A stretch of 63,766 nucleotides of DNA from Deltaproteobacteria bacterium Ga0077539 (GTDB lineage: Bacteria; Myxococcota_A; Polyangia; Polyangiales; Ga0077539), in assembly GCA_001465015.1 (NCBI GenBank), contig LNEO01000094.1, forward strand, positions 1 through 63,766. Reading direction: 5' to 3'. Below, piece by piece: positions 7,666 to 18,650 of this stretch; position 1 is the first letter of the stretch, and the number at the start of each line of letters is the position of its first letter. A program made the position numbers and the translations under genes. Below the pieces are notes generated by a model. That model was not told the DNA's origin, searched no databases, and was given only the letters and a program-made list of their open reading frames with translations.

Positions 7666-9328
7666 CGCGCGCCTCCGCTCACGATCGACGTGAGCGCCGT
7701 GGCGCGTCGCACCGCGTGCACCGCGAGGCCCGCTTCGTGGAACAATCGCTCGAAGTCTGCTGCCGTTCGCTCGCGACCACCGGTCGCGACGAGCAGATGA
7801 AGGTCGCAGAGCGCGCCCGCGACGCGGTCTTCGTCGAGCAGCATTTCGAGGACGACGACTCGGCCGCCAAGCGCCAGCGCCTCGCGCGCTCGCCGAAGAA
7901 GTCGGACCGCGTCAGCATCATCCCAGTCGTGCAGCACGCGCGCGAACAGGACGACGTCCGCCTCGAGCCTCCATGGCTCGAACAGATCTCGCGGATGAAA
8001 CTGAACGGACGGGGCGCTTGCCGGCGCGTGGGCGACGACCTCCTCGCGCTCGAGCACTGCCACGCGGACCGCGGGAAACTCCTGTGCCACTTCGGCCGCG
8101 AGCACCCCGAGCCCGCCGCCCGCGTCGATGACGCGTTCGTCCCCGCATAGGCCGAGCTCGCGTGCGATGTTCGCGTAGTCGTGCTTCGCGTAACTCGCGA
8201 GCATGCGATGGTGCGTTCTCACTCGCGCACCACTCCGACTCACCTCGTCGAAGATGTCCGACGGGCGCCAGGCTTCGTCGCGGATCGCCGTCGACAGCGC
8301 AGTCCAGCGCGCATCGAGAGGCCCCGCGTACTCGAGCGCAGCGTCCGCCAGCGTGAGCTCGGATGTGCGCGAGAGAAAACCACCGCGTTCGGTCACGCAC
8401 CAACGTTCGCCGACCGCGCGGACGAGCGCGAGCTCGGCGAGCGCGCAGAGCAGCCTCGAGAGACGACGCTCCGAGACGCAACAGCGCGCAGCGATCTCCG
8501 CGGTCGTGCCAGGGAGGACGTCGAACACTCCCAGCTCGACGGCCGCAGCGATGGTCCTCGTGCGCCACACCCCGACCAGCTCCGCAGAGAGCGCTGCGAA
8601 TGGAGCCCTGGTGTTCTGCACGCGCGCTTCGCGGATCATCGCGATGGTCTCACCTCGCTCATCGATGATCTCGACGGAGCCGTCGTCGAGCTCGACGCGC
8701 GCCTGCCCGTTGTAGAACGGCTCGACCATCGAGAAGCGCCTGCGATATGCGGGTGCTCCGCTGCGATCGACGTGCGTCCAGCCGCGGTCGTCGCGCGCCC
8801 GCGCGAACCCCTTGTGAAACACGTCGAGATCGCGAAACCAGCGGGCGTGCAGCAGTTCTCCCGATCGATCGATGTGCGTCGAGAGCCCTGCGTCGGACTG
8901 AACGACGGCGATGCCGCCGCGATAGTCCCCGACGTATCGCCATCGTGCGGCGTACAGCGCGACGCCGCTCGGATCGATGTGATGGTAGCGACCGTCCGGC
9001 GATCGCACTGCGCAGCGATGCTCCTGAAAGTTCCCACACCACGCGAAGCGCTGCGCGTATGCCGGGTCTCCGCAGCGCGTGATGTGGAACCACTCGCCTG
9101 CGAGCTGCACTGCGGCAAGTTCGTCGTAGAAGCCGAACGTGCGTTCGAAGCGCTGAGGATACGCATCGTCGCCCTGCGCATCGATGTGCCAGGCGAGCGA
9201 GGTGAGTCGAACTGGCGCGAGTCCTGGCGCGTGAAACGCGAGCACTTCGTCGAAGCGCTTCGCGTACGCAGCGCTGCCTGCGCGGATGTGGTGCGTGCCA
9301 TCGCTCGAGATTTCGAGGTCGCGCCAGC

Positions 9329-9332
<4 letters not shown>
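7662..9332 (-). CDS. WG-repeat protein fused to an O-methyltransferase
   Basis: 556 aa from GTG 9332, chosen because it overlaps the upstream stop as GTGA; the longer open frame upstream is a shadow of the radical SAM gene. Residues ~8-240 contain about six WG-type repeats of ~35 aa with the recurrent core H-I/V-D-x-S-G...A-Y..R-F/W...F..G.A.V (for example YHHIDPSGVALYAARW). Residues ~250-556 are a class I SAM O-methyltransferase of the hydroxyneurosporene/acetylserotonin type. It has a winged-helix dimerisation part, the SAM motif VIDAGGGLGVLA (from residue 401) and HDWDD (His468) at the usual catalytic-base position. The repeat half may bind the peptide substrate. The stop overlaps the next gene by ATGA. 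Confidence 0.8.
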
Positions 9333-11676
<2,344 letters not shown>

Positions 11677-11680
<4 letters not shown>

Positions 11681-12591
11681 GACGCAACCTCCTTGATCTG
11701 ACGATTCTGGCTCAGTGTGTCCTCGATCATTCGCGTGATCCCCTTGTGAAGTGACACGCGAGGCGCCCACCGGAGACGTGTTCGCGCGTAGGTCGGATCG
11801 CCAACGAACCCAGGCACGGCGTGTGTGCGCGGCGTGGCGAGTTCGATCACGCTCTTCGACGCAGCGAGCTCGATCACCAACCGCCCGAGCGAGCCGAGCG
11901 TCGTCGGCTGGCCGGAGACGAGCTGAACGGGCGGCGGTGCATCGCCGCAGCGTAGCTCGTCGATCACGGCGAGCAGTCCGTGGGCAACGTCATCGAGGTG
12001 TGTGAAGTCCAAGGTTCGCGTTGCTCCTTCGACGACGAGCGGCTGTTGAAGCACGGCGCGTCGGACGAACGCAGGGATCACTCGCTGGGCATGGTCGTCG
12101 ATCGATCCGTACACGTTGGCCAGTCGTACGATCGCGACACGACCGTGTTGTGTGCGCGCCGCCTCGATGATCGCTTCAGCGGCAGCTTTGGATCGCCCGT
12201 AGGTGTTCAGCGGCGCGAGGGGCGCTGACTCTGGCACTGGGAGGCGCGAACTGGCGCCGTAGACTTCTCGGCTGCTCGCGAAGAGCATCCACGCGCCCAC
12301 TCGCTGCGCCGAGCGAAGCACGAGCTCCGTCGCTTGGATGTTGGTGCGCTCGCACTCAGCGGGGTCGCACTCACTCAGCTCGACTCGTGCAATCGCGGCG
12401 AGGTGCACGACTCCCGTGCATCCAATCAGCGCGCGTTCGACGCGCGTGGGATCTCGTACGTCGCCTCGATCCGCAGCGCGACGCGCGCGCAGGTCGAGTT
12501 CGACGACTTCGAAGTGTATCGCGCGCAACGCGCGGCAAAGTGATCGTCCGATCAGACCAGCCGAGCCGGTGACCAAGATTCGTTCGCTCAT
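11677..12591 (-). CDS. NAD-dependent epimerase/dehydratase (extended SDR)
   Basis: 304 aa from ATG 12591, which places the Rossmann motif ILVTGSAGLIG at the N-terminus and has AGGAG nine to ten bases upstream. A GTG at 12669 would overlap the peptide stop (GTGA) but adds 26 residues with no family resemblance. Catalytic residues are visible: Ser106/107 (FASSREVYG) and the Tyr131-x3-Lys135 pair (NTYGRSKAAAE). These features define the UDP-glucose-4-epimerase-like SDRs, which epimerise, dehydrate or decarboxylate nucleotide sugars. It probably prepares the sugar donor for the GT4 domain encoded next. The gene lies 74 bp after the peptide gene. Confidence 0.85.
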
Positions 12592-12665
12592 GGCGGATGA
12601 CTCCTGCGAGTAGGACGACGCTCTCGCGGCGCTGCTGACCTGCAACGCCGCGAGAGCATCCGCTT

Positions 12666-12854
12666 TCACTGTTCGTCGTCGCTCAACGGTGCGACGGACG
12701 CAGCAGCCTCACGTGCCTGCTCGTGAGCTTCCCGTGCGTGTGCTTGCGCTTCAGCATCCGACTCTCCCCGTGAGAGGTAGTACGCGGGGTGGGTCGGGTT
12801 GCACTGGTTGGCGTGGTTGTCGCGCGAAGCCTGGGCTTTTGATTGGGATTTCAC
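12666..12854 (-). CDS. 62-aa candidate precursor peptide
   Basis: GTG at 12854 preceded by CAGGAG at good spacing; 62 codons then TGA. The N-terminal third is polar and carries a dense motif, RDNHANQCNPTHPAYYLSRG (residues 11-30), with one Cys, three Asn, two Pro and a Tyr pair. The C-terminal half is an Ala/Glu/His-rich amphipathic helix ending in an acidic tail. There is no signal peptide or membrane segment. It is the first gene of the operon with an epimerase, GT/radical SAM fusion, WG/O-methyltransferase and phosphatase/nucleotidyltransferase. This position is typical of a RiPP precursor. Whether the Asn/Pro/Tyr motif is the modified core is inference. It could instead be a small regulatory or structural protein. 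Confidence 0.65.
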   Translation of the reverse strand: MKSQSKAQASRDNHANQCNPTHPAYYLSRGESDAEAQAHAREAHEQAREAAASVAPLSDDEQ

Positions 12855-12905
12855 TGAAAACTCCTGATGGTTAATCAGCCACGGACGTTCGCCTCTCCAC
12901 GGGTC

Positions 12906-13052
12906 ATGGAGGTCGAAGGAGTGTTCGAAACGCGTGAGCGCTGGCGAGGTCTTTGGCTGACGGACGGGTCGTTCGAGGTCGACGTACCGCTCTTACATTT
13001 GGTGACCCAATTGCCTCCGGGGACCCGAATCACCCAGAGCGAGGAGCGGTAG
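12906..13052 (+). CDS. possible 48-aa hypothetical protein
   Basis: A short plus-strand frame (ATG 12906; an alternative ATG at 12867 gives 61 aa) encodes an acidic, strand-rich peptide containing VDVPLLHLVTQLPPGTRI. The residue pattern looks protein-like. However, there is no clear ribosome binding site and it uses a rare TTA codon. It also occupies the space where the promoter of the divergent peptide operon should lie. It may be non-coding. Confidence 0.3.
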   Translation: MEVEGVFETRERWRGLWLTDGSFEVDVPLLHLVTQLPPGTRITQSEER

Positions 13053-13483
13053 ATCGACGTTGCTGTTGTCGCATCGTCGTGGGCGGATGGAAACCCTCTC
13101 GGCGAGCGCGAGCGGGTGCTCGTCGAGTTTGCGCAGCGCGGCAGACCGCACACCCCGCCCGGTGATACCTGAGCCTCTGCTCCCGCCCGCTGACGCGCGC
13201 CGGTCCATCCACTTGCTGCTCGTCGTGTCGCCGCCCGCGTTCAAGAACGCGATTCGCTCGCGCGCCAGCTCGCGCGGTGCACCCAAGGCCGCTTTCAGCG
13301 TGGCGGCTCCAACAACGGGCTCACGTTGGCCTCGGCCAGTCGCTCCGCGCCCCCGACGACGTGCCCCAGGTGCTTCAGGTTGCCCAAGAACGCACTCGGT
13401 CGCGCCAGGCCTCCCACCCCCCCAATCCTGGCTCGAAACCTGGCTCGGCCGCCCCAACCTCCCCATTCCCCACGAAAAAACCA
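13053..13483 (-). pseudogene. possible gene remnant beside tRNA-Sec; otherwise no feature seen
   Basis: No intact gene fits this 430-bp stretch. On the minus strand two protein-like segments lie in different frames. One (translation SAFLGNLKHLGHVVGGAERL) ends near 13295. The other, ELARERIAFLNAGGDTTSSK, lies immediately downstream in a second frame. Together they look like one ORF broken by a frameshift and lacking a start. I do not recognise the family. The remnant could alternatively be chance open frame in high-GC DNA. No terminator, promoter or repeat was recognised here. Confidence 0.25.
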
Positions 13484-13580
13484 CGGAGCCACACAGGAAT
13501 CGAACCTGCCGACCGCGACGAAAGCCGCGTGTCCACCGGTTTTGAAGACCGGGCCCGTCACCAGCTCGGGAAGTGACTCC
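13484..13580 (-). tRNA. selC: tRNA-Sec (anticodon TCA)
   Basis: The 97-nt minus-strand sequence has an 8-bp acceptor stem (GGAGTCAC with GTGGCTCC, one G-U). The 5-bp anticodon stem CCGGT/ACCGG encloses the loop CTTCAAA with anticodon TCA (complement of 13543-13545). There is a long variable arm (GAC-A-CGCG paired with CGCGGTC) and a T arm with GGTTCGATTCC. The long acceptor, long variable arm and UCA anticodon together are specific for selenocysteine tRNA. CCA is not encoded. It implies that the organism reads some UGA codons as selenocysteine; selA, selB and selD are not in this window. Confidence 0.95.
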
Positions 13581-13791
13581 GTCGCAGACACTACCCCATT
13601 GCGTTCAGTCCCTCACCGACAATTTTACTCAATCATTTCAACGCGCACTGAACATTCGTAACTGCTTTTTTTGTACTGAGCGTCTGTCCCTGTACACACG
13701 AGCAGTGCCGACGCCGAGGCGGGCAGCGAGCCCCCGGTTCGAGCACACCAATTCAAGCCTCGAAGCACCCGATCACGACGGAGCCAGCACC

Positions 13792-14244
13792 ATGAAGAAC
13801 ATCGAAGACGCAATCGCCGCCGCCCTCTCTGCCAACGACGCCGCGCCCTCCTTCCGCCGTGTTCGCTTTCGTCTCGCGGGCTACCTGTTCACCTACACCC
13901 GCGCTCGCGACGCCGCCGCAGACGGCGACAGGCGCCACGCGCGTGTGCGCATCGACATGTGGCGCGAGGACCCCGCCACCGGCGAGCGTCACTGGATCAC
14001 CGTCGCGACGACCGCGCCCGATCGACAGAGCGCTCGCGCCGCGGCGCTCGCTCTCGTGGCTTGGGTTCGCTGGTGCGACGTCGGACCGAAGAACAACGCC
14101 AAGGCACAAGCCGTCGCAGAGTCCTTCGCCATGCTCCGCCAGCGCCTCGAGGCGCGCATGCCCGGCGCGACCGGACGCATCACCGCGCGAGCTGTTTCCC
14201 AGACCGTTCCGCCGGCGTCGAACAGCGCTACCGCCGCTGCGTAG
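13792..14244 (+). CDS. hypothetical protein
   Basis: 150 aa from ATG 13792 with GGAG nine to ten bases upstream; the open frame extends back over the tRNA but is not coding there. It is a soluble protein with N-terminal MKNIEDAIAAALSANDA, an RVRFRLAGYLFTYTRAR strand pair and WITVATTAPDRQSARAAALALVAWVRW. The overall look is a small alpha+beta domain followed by an Ala-rich, disordered tail. The preceding ~200 bp is AT-richer than its surroundings and may carry the promoter. It is convergent with the TerB-like gene, 4 bp apart. Function not recognised. Confidence 0.65.
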   Translation: MKNIEDAIAAALSANDAAPSFRRVRFRLAGYLFTYTRARDAAADGDRRHARVRIDMWREDPATGERHWITVATTAPDRQSARAAALALVAWVRWCDVGPKNNAKAQAVAESFAMLRQRLEARMPGATGRITARAVSQTVPPASNSATAAA

Positions 14245-14248
14245 CCGC

Positions 14249-14803
14249 TCAGCGCACGCGCTGCCGCAGTCGATCGATGAACGCGCGGATGCGACCCGGC
14301 GACTGCACCCGCTCGGCCGCGTTGAGCCCCGCGATCAGCTCCGCCTCGAGCGCGTGCGCCTCCGCCCCCTCGTGGGCCTGCGCCACAAACCTCGCCAACA
14401 TCCCAGCTTGCGCGATCGGAACATGCAGTCGATGCGCGTAGTGCGCGATCACCTTGCTCTCGTCCGGATCCACCTCGCCGTCAGCGAACGCGATGGTGAT
14501 CGCGTCGGTGATCAGCGCGTGCCCCAGCCCCGCGAGCTCCACCTTCGAGAGCGCCTCTTCGACCAGCGCGATGTCCGGATCCTTCGCGAACGCGTCCACG
14601 TCGAGCGCGCTCCGGTCGACATGAAGGCTGTCGGCGAGCACGTGGATCGCGTCGAGCTCGCTCGCGTCGATGTCCGCGTCCACTGACACGAGCGCTGCGA
14701 CGGCGCGCAAATACGAGACCCTCTCGTCGAGCGAGAGCGCTTCTGCTGGGTGCGTCACGACCGTCGAGACTCCACGATCCGACCCTCGAGCGTCAACGGC
14801 CAT
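14249..14803 (-). CDS. TerB-like helical protein
   Basis: 184 aa from ATG 14803. The central region LRAVAALVSVDADIDASELDAIHVLADSL, followed by AITIAFADGEVDPDESKVIAHYAHRL, shows two acidic loops (D-A-D-I-D and D-G-E-V-D-P-D-E) each between helices. This is the tandem metal-binding-like repeat of TerB/TerB-like domains, which are linked to tellurite resistance and metal-dependent stress signalling. A GTG about 12 codons in is an alternative start. It lies 4 bp behind the YVTN-propeller gene and probably ends a three-gene operon with it and the ATPase/TPR gene. Confidence 0.65.
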   Translation of the reverse strand: MAVDARGSDRGVSTVVTHPAEALSLDERVSYLRAVAALVSVDADIDASELDAIHVLADSLHVDRSALDVDAFAKDPDIALVEEALSKVELAGLGHALITDAITIAFADGEVDPDESKVIAHYAHRLHVPIAQAGMLARFVAQAHEGAEAHALEAELIAGLNAAERVQSPGRIRAFIDRLRQRVR

Positions 14804-14807
14804 GCGA

Positions 14808-15869
14808 TCACTCGGCAGGGTGCCTTCGATGAAAGTCCCGCTGCCTGAGCACCAACGCGCGAACCCTGTCGCTCACCGCCCAGCTCGCAGCGCTGCCCGC
14901 GGGAGCCACCGTAAACAAGTGGTTGTCGTACCAGCCCGTCACGAAGAACCGCAGCCCGCTCCGCGCCGCTACGATCCCGCTCGCGTGATCCATCGCGGGG
15001 ACATCCAGCGTCGTCGCCGTCCAGTCCGTCGTGTCGACGACGCTCACCGAGCTGCCGCCGTAGTTCGCGGTGCCCACGTAGCGACCATCCGCCGTGACGT
15101 CGATGGACTTGGGCCACTCTCCGACGGGCACCTCGCGGATCGGTCGCTCGGTCTGCACGTCGAGCACCAAGAGCTTCGAGTGCGAGAAGCAGCTCACGTA
15201 CAAGCGACTCTCGTCCGGCGACAGCACAAGGTGCCGTGGAATCCGGCACACGGGATCGAGCCGCCGGTGCGTCTCCATCTGCGCGCCCTCGTACACGTCG
15301 ATCGTGTGGCTGTTGAAATTCGCCACATACAATCGACCCGCGCGAGTGACCACCATCCCGCGCGGGTTGCGGCCGGCGCGCATCGTCCGCGTCACCGTCC
15401 CCCGCGCGGTGTTGATCTCCGTGACGTCGTTCGAGCCCCAGTTCGCGACGAAGAGCCGCGCTCCGTCGCGGGAGATCGCCAGCACCTTCGGGTGCCCGCC
15501 CGCGCGAACCTCTCGCGTCACACGTCGACGCCCGAGGTCGATGAACTGCACGCTGCCTCGCCGGAAATTCGAGACGTACAACATGCGTCCGTCTGGTGAG
15601 AGCACGCTCTCGACCACGATCCCAGGGACGTTGATCGCTCCCGTCTGCGCGAGCGTCGCAGGGTCGTAGAGGGCCACGTTGCCCACGTTCGAGTTGCCGT
15701 AGTTGGTGACGTACAGCGTTCGTCCGTCGGGCGAAATCGACACGCCTTTGGGCATCGACCCCGTGCGCGCCCCCGCGACGACATCCATCGTCGGCGGCGT
15801 CGCCCAAAGGGGCACGGCCACCATCGCAATGGCCGCTGCAACCCACCGCGCGAACGCACCCTTTCGCAC
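14808..15869 (-). CDS. exported YVTN-type beta-propeller protein (YncE-like)
   Basis: 353 aa from GTG 15869. The N-terminus is a Sec signal peptide (Arg/Lys, WVAAAIAMVAVPLWA). The mature protein is built from about seven ~40-residue repeats. Each has the strand core S/T-P-D-G-R-x-L/A-Y-V-x-N-x-x-x-x-x-V, for example GRTLYVTNYGNSNVGNVA and ARLFVANWGSNDVTEI, which is the YVTN seven-bladed propeller family. It is likely periplasmic or surface-exposed; the ligand is unknown. The gene starts 3 bp after the stop of the ATPase/TPR gene and is followed after 4 bp by the TerB-like gene, so all three are probably cotranscribed. Confidence 0.8.
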   Translation of the reverse strand: MRKGAFARWVAAAIAMVAVPLWATPPTMDVVAGARTGSMPKGVSISPDGRTLYVTNYGNSNVGNVALYDPATLAQTGAINVPGIVVESVLSPDGRMLYVSNFRRGSVQFIDLGRRRVTREVRAGGHPKVLAISRDGARLFVANWGSNDVTEINTARGTVTRTMRAGRNPRGMVVTRAGRLYVANFNSHTIDVYEGAQMETHRRLDPVCRIPRHLVLSPDESRLYVSCFSHSKLLVLDVQTERPIREVPVGEWPKSIDVTADGRYVGTANYGGSSVSVVDTTDWTATTLDVPAMDHASGIVAARSGLRFFVTGWYDNHLFTVAPAGSAASWAVSDRVRALVLRQRDFHRRHPAE

Positions 15870-15872
15870 CGC

Positions 15873-18587
15873 TCACCCTCCGATGTCGGCGACGGGCAGC
15901 TCGCCGCCCGCCGTGTTGAGCGCGCGTCGCGCAGGACCCGCGTCCGCAAGCTCGAGCCGCTCGAGCACCGGAACCGCCATGGTCAACTGCATCCGCGCGT
16001 CCCCCATTCGCCCTTGCTCGACGAGATAGATCCCGTAGCTCGCCCGCGCCCTCGCGAGCTCTCGCGTCGCGCCGAGCGCCTCGAGCATCGAGATCGACTC
16101 GACGAAGTACGACTCTGCCCGCCGCGCGACGTCCCCCGTCGCGTCGAACACCGTCGCCGCGAACACCTCGCCGAGCCCGCGCATGCACAGCGCCACGCTC
16201 TCTTTGAGCCCCAGCGATTGAGCGATCGCCAGCGCGTTCTCGAGCCTCGCGCGCGCCTCGTCGAGCTCTCCCAACAGCCTCGCGAGCGACGCGCGCACGC
16301 GCTCGACCTCCGCGAGAACCCGCCGGTCGCCGATCTCGTGTCCGACCCGCTCGGCGCGGTCGAGCATCGCGGCCGCGGTCTTCGGGTCCGCGCGATAGAT
16401 CGCAGATTCACCGAGGTTTCCCGCGGTAAACGCGATCATTCGACGATCGCCCATCGTGTCCGCGAGCTCGAGGATCTCCGTCCACATCGACTCGGCCTGC
16501 TCGACCTCGCCGCGGTCGAACGCGAGCGCCGCGAGGACGTTACGCGTCGCGAACTGCCCTTCGATGTCGTTGTGCTTCTCTCGCAGCGCGAGCGCTCGCT
16601 CGAAGTGCGCCCGCGCCTGCCTCGGCTGCCCGTGCGACAAGTGAACGAGGCCGAGGTTGTGCGTCGACAACGCTTCTCCCAGCGGATCGTCGAGCCCTCG
16701 GCGAATGTCGAGCGCCGCGGTGCTATGCGCGAGCGCAGCGTCGAAATCACCTGAAATATACGCCACCATTCCAAGATCGTCTTGGACCGCCGCGACGCCG
16801 CGAAGGTCTTCGGCCATCTGAAACAGCTCGAGCGCCCGCCACAAGTACGCCTGCGCGAACTCGAACTCCGCGCGCCCCCGCGCGATCCTGCCCAGCCGCC
16901 CGAGCGCGGCGGCCATCTTGTTGCGCGCGCCGTACATGTGCGCGAGCGAGAGCATCTCTTGAAACGTCGCCTCGGCCTCGTCGACGCGGCCGAGCAGCGA
17001 GAGCACGACCCCTCGATCGTGAAGCGCGTCGAGCCGCGCCGGCGTGTCGTACTGCGGCAGAAACGCGAGCGCCTTGTCGTAGAGCTGCACCGCTTGCTTT
17101 CCGCGATAGCCAGCGCGAGCCACTTTGGCGGCGCGAAGGTACGCGCGCGCTGCGGCTTCCGTGAGCCCAGCCCGCTCGAGGTGTCCCGCGATCGCGCGAG
17201 CCAGGTCGTCGGCGCGCGCCCCCGCCGCGAGCTCGAGCCATCCCGCACACACGTCGTGGCGCCGCTGCCGAACGTCGTCGCTCAGCGTCTGGATCATCAC
17301 CTCGCGCAGCCCCGCGACGGAGAACACGTACTGCCGCTCGTTGGCCAGCTCGCTGTGCTCGATCGGGGTCAAGAGCTCAGCGCCGACGAGCCGTCGCAGC
17401 GCCTCGTGCTCGCGCCCCGCGATGACATCCTCGACCGACGGGTCGACAGGGCCGTCTTCGACGCGCGCCATCGCGCAGACCGCGCCCTCCCAGAACACCT
17501 CGCCGACGACCGCCGCGCGGCCGAGCGTCGCGCGCGCCTCGTCATCGAGGCGACTCATGCGCACCTGAAGCAGGTCCGCGCTCGAAATGGGCCCGTTGGG
17601 TCCGAGCGCCTCGAGGTCGATCGACCACGGGTCCTCGTTCACAACGATCACGCGAGACTCGATGAGCGCGAGCAAGAGCTCTCGGATCTTTCCCGGAGCT
17701 CCGGCCGCGCGGGTCACTACGGCTTCGAGGAGCTCATCGGGCACCACCGCGAGTCCTGGAAGCAAGTGGTGACACAAGGTCTCGCACGCGCTGGACGACA
17801 GCGGTTCTGGCTCGACCACCACGCGCGCCCGCGCGGTGAGCGTCCGTCCTCGCTCGGGCGTCGTGGCCAGAACGAGCATCACAGGGGCCCTCGCGATCCC
17901 AGCGGCCATCTCCCGGACGACGGCGATCGCCTCCTCCGACGCTGCTTCGAACCGGTCGAGCACGAGCATGATCGGCGAGGTCTCGGCGTCCGCCGAGAAG
18001 AAGCGCCCGAGCGTTTCTCCGAGCTCGGCCACGTTTTGCGAGCGCTCGACCTCTTCGCCCGAGAGCCCTGCGAGCACGAGCAACCGCCGAACGTGGTCGG
18101 TCACGAGCGCGGACTTTCGCGCGAACACTCGCTGCGCTTCCGCTGAGATGTCCATGCGCGCCGCCGGGATCGGTCTCGTCGGAGCGACTCCGAAGCGATC
18201 GATCAGCCATCGGGCGATGGCCGCGAAGGTCGCGTCTCCTTGTCGGGCGGTCGCCGACAGCACTCGCACGTGCGTCGAGGCGAGCGCGCGCTCGACCACG
18301 TGACGAAGGAGTCGGGTCCTGCCCATCCCGGGCTGCGCGATGACCGCGACCACCCCGCCCTCCTTCGCACGGATGAAGCGATCGAACGCGCCGTCGAGCG
18401 CGCTGATCTCCCTCGCTCGCTCGAGCAGCGGAGCATCAACCGGAAGCGGATGATCCGGCGCAGATCCGAGCGGAGTGCCGCACAACACGCAGCTGCGGCC
18501 CGGCGTCGGGTGGGCGAGCCCGCAGCTCGGGCAGGTGGGTCCGTGCGTTGAATCCGAAGACGAAGACGGCCGCCTGGCCTCGTGCAT
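15873..18587 (-). CDS. zinc-ribbon / AAA-type ATPase / TPR protein
   Basis: 904 aa from ATG 18587. Residues ~18-40 form a CxxC...CxxC zinc ribbon (CPSCG, CVLCG). Residues ~55-430 are a predictor/LuxR-type AAA_16 ATPase: VVAVIAQPGMGRTRLL takes the Walker A place and IMLVLDRFEAAS the Walker B place. The Walker A lacks the usual Lys (GMGRT instead of G-K-T) and its first Gly is Ala, so ATP hydrolysis is doubtful. Residues ~460-880 are at least ten TPR repeats. The layout is that of signal-integrating STAND-like ATPases, but no C-terminal DNA-binding or kinase domain is present. It heads the operon with the propeller and TerB-like genes. Confidence 0.75.
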   Translation of the reverse strand: MHEARRPSSSSDSTHGPTCPSCGLAHPTPGRSCVLCGTPLGSAPDHPLPVDAPLLERAREISALDGAFDRFIRAKEGGVVAVIAQPGMGRTRLLRHVVERALASTHVRVLSATARQGDATFAAIARWLIDRFGVAPTRPIPAARMDISAEAQRVFARKSALVTDHVRRLLVLAGLSGEEVERSQNVAELGETLGRFFSADAETSPIMLVLDRFEAASEEAIAVVREMAAGIARAPVMLVLATTPERGRTLTARARVVVEPEPLSSSACETLCHHLLPGLAVVPDELLEAVVTRAAGAPGKIRELLLALIESRVIVVNEDPWSIDLEALGPNGPISSADLLQVRMSRLDDEARATLGRAAVVGEVFWEGAVCAMARVEDGPVDPSVEDVIAGREHEALRRLVGAELLTPIEHSELANERQYVFSVAGLREVMIQTLSDDVRQRRHDVCAGWLELAAGARADDLARAIAGHLERAGLTEAAARAYLRAAKVARAGYRGKQAVQLYDKALAFLPQYDTPARLDALHDRGVVLSLLGRVDEAEATFQEMLSLAHMYGARNKMAAALGRLGRIARGRAEFEFAQAYLWRALELFQMAEDLRGVAAVQDDLGMVAYISGDFDAALAHSTAALDIRRGLDDPLGEALSTHNLGLVHLSHGQPRQARAHFERALALREKHNDIEGQFATRNVLAALAFDRGEVEQAESMWTEILELADTMGDRRMIAFTAGNLGESAIYRADPKTAAAMLDRAERVGHEIGDRRVLAEVERVRASLARLLGELDEARARLENALAIAQSLGLKESVALCMRGLGEVFAATVFDATGDVARRAESYFVESISMLEALGATRELARARASYGIYLVEQGRMGDARMQLTMAVPVLERLELADAGPARRALNTAGGELPVADIGG

Positions 18588-18650
18588 GCCTCATTGGTCG
18601 CACAGCGGCCAGACCATTGTCGAGCGCGCTCGTTCGAGCCGAAGCGCCGC

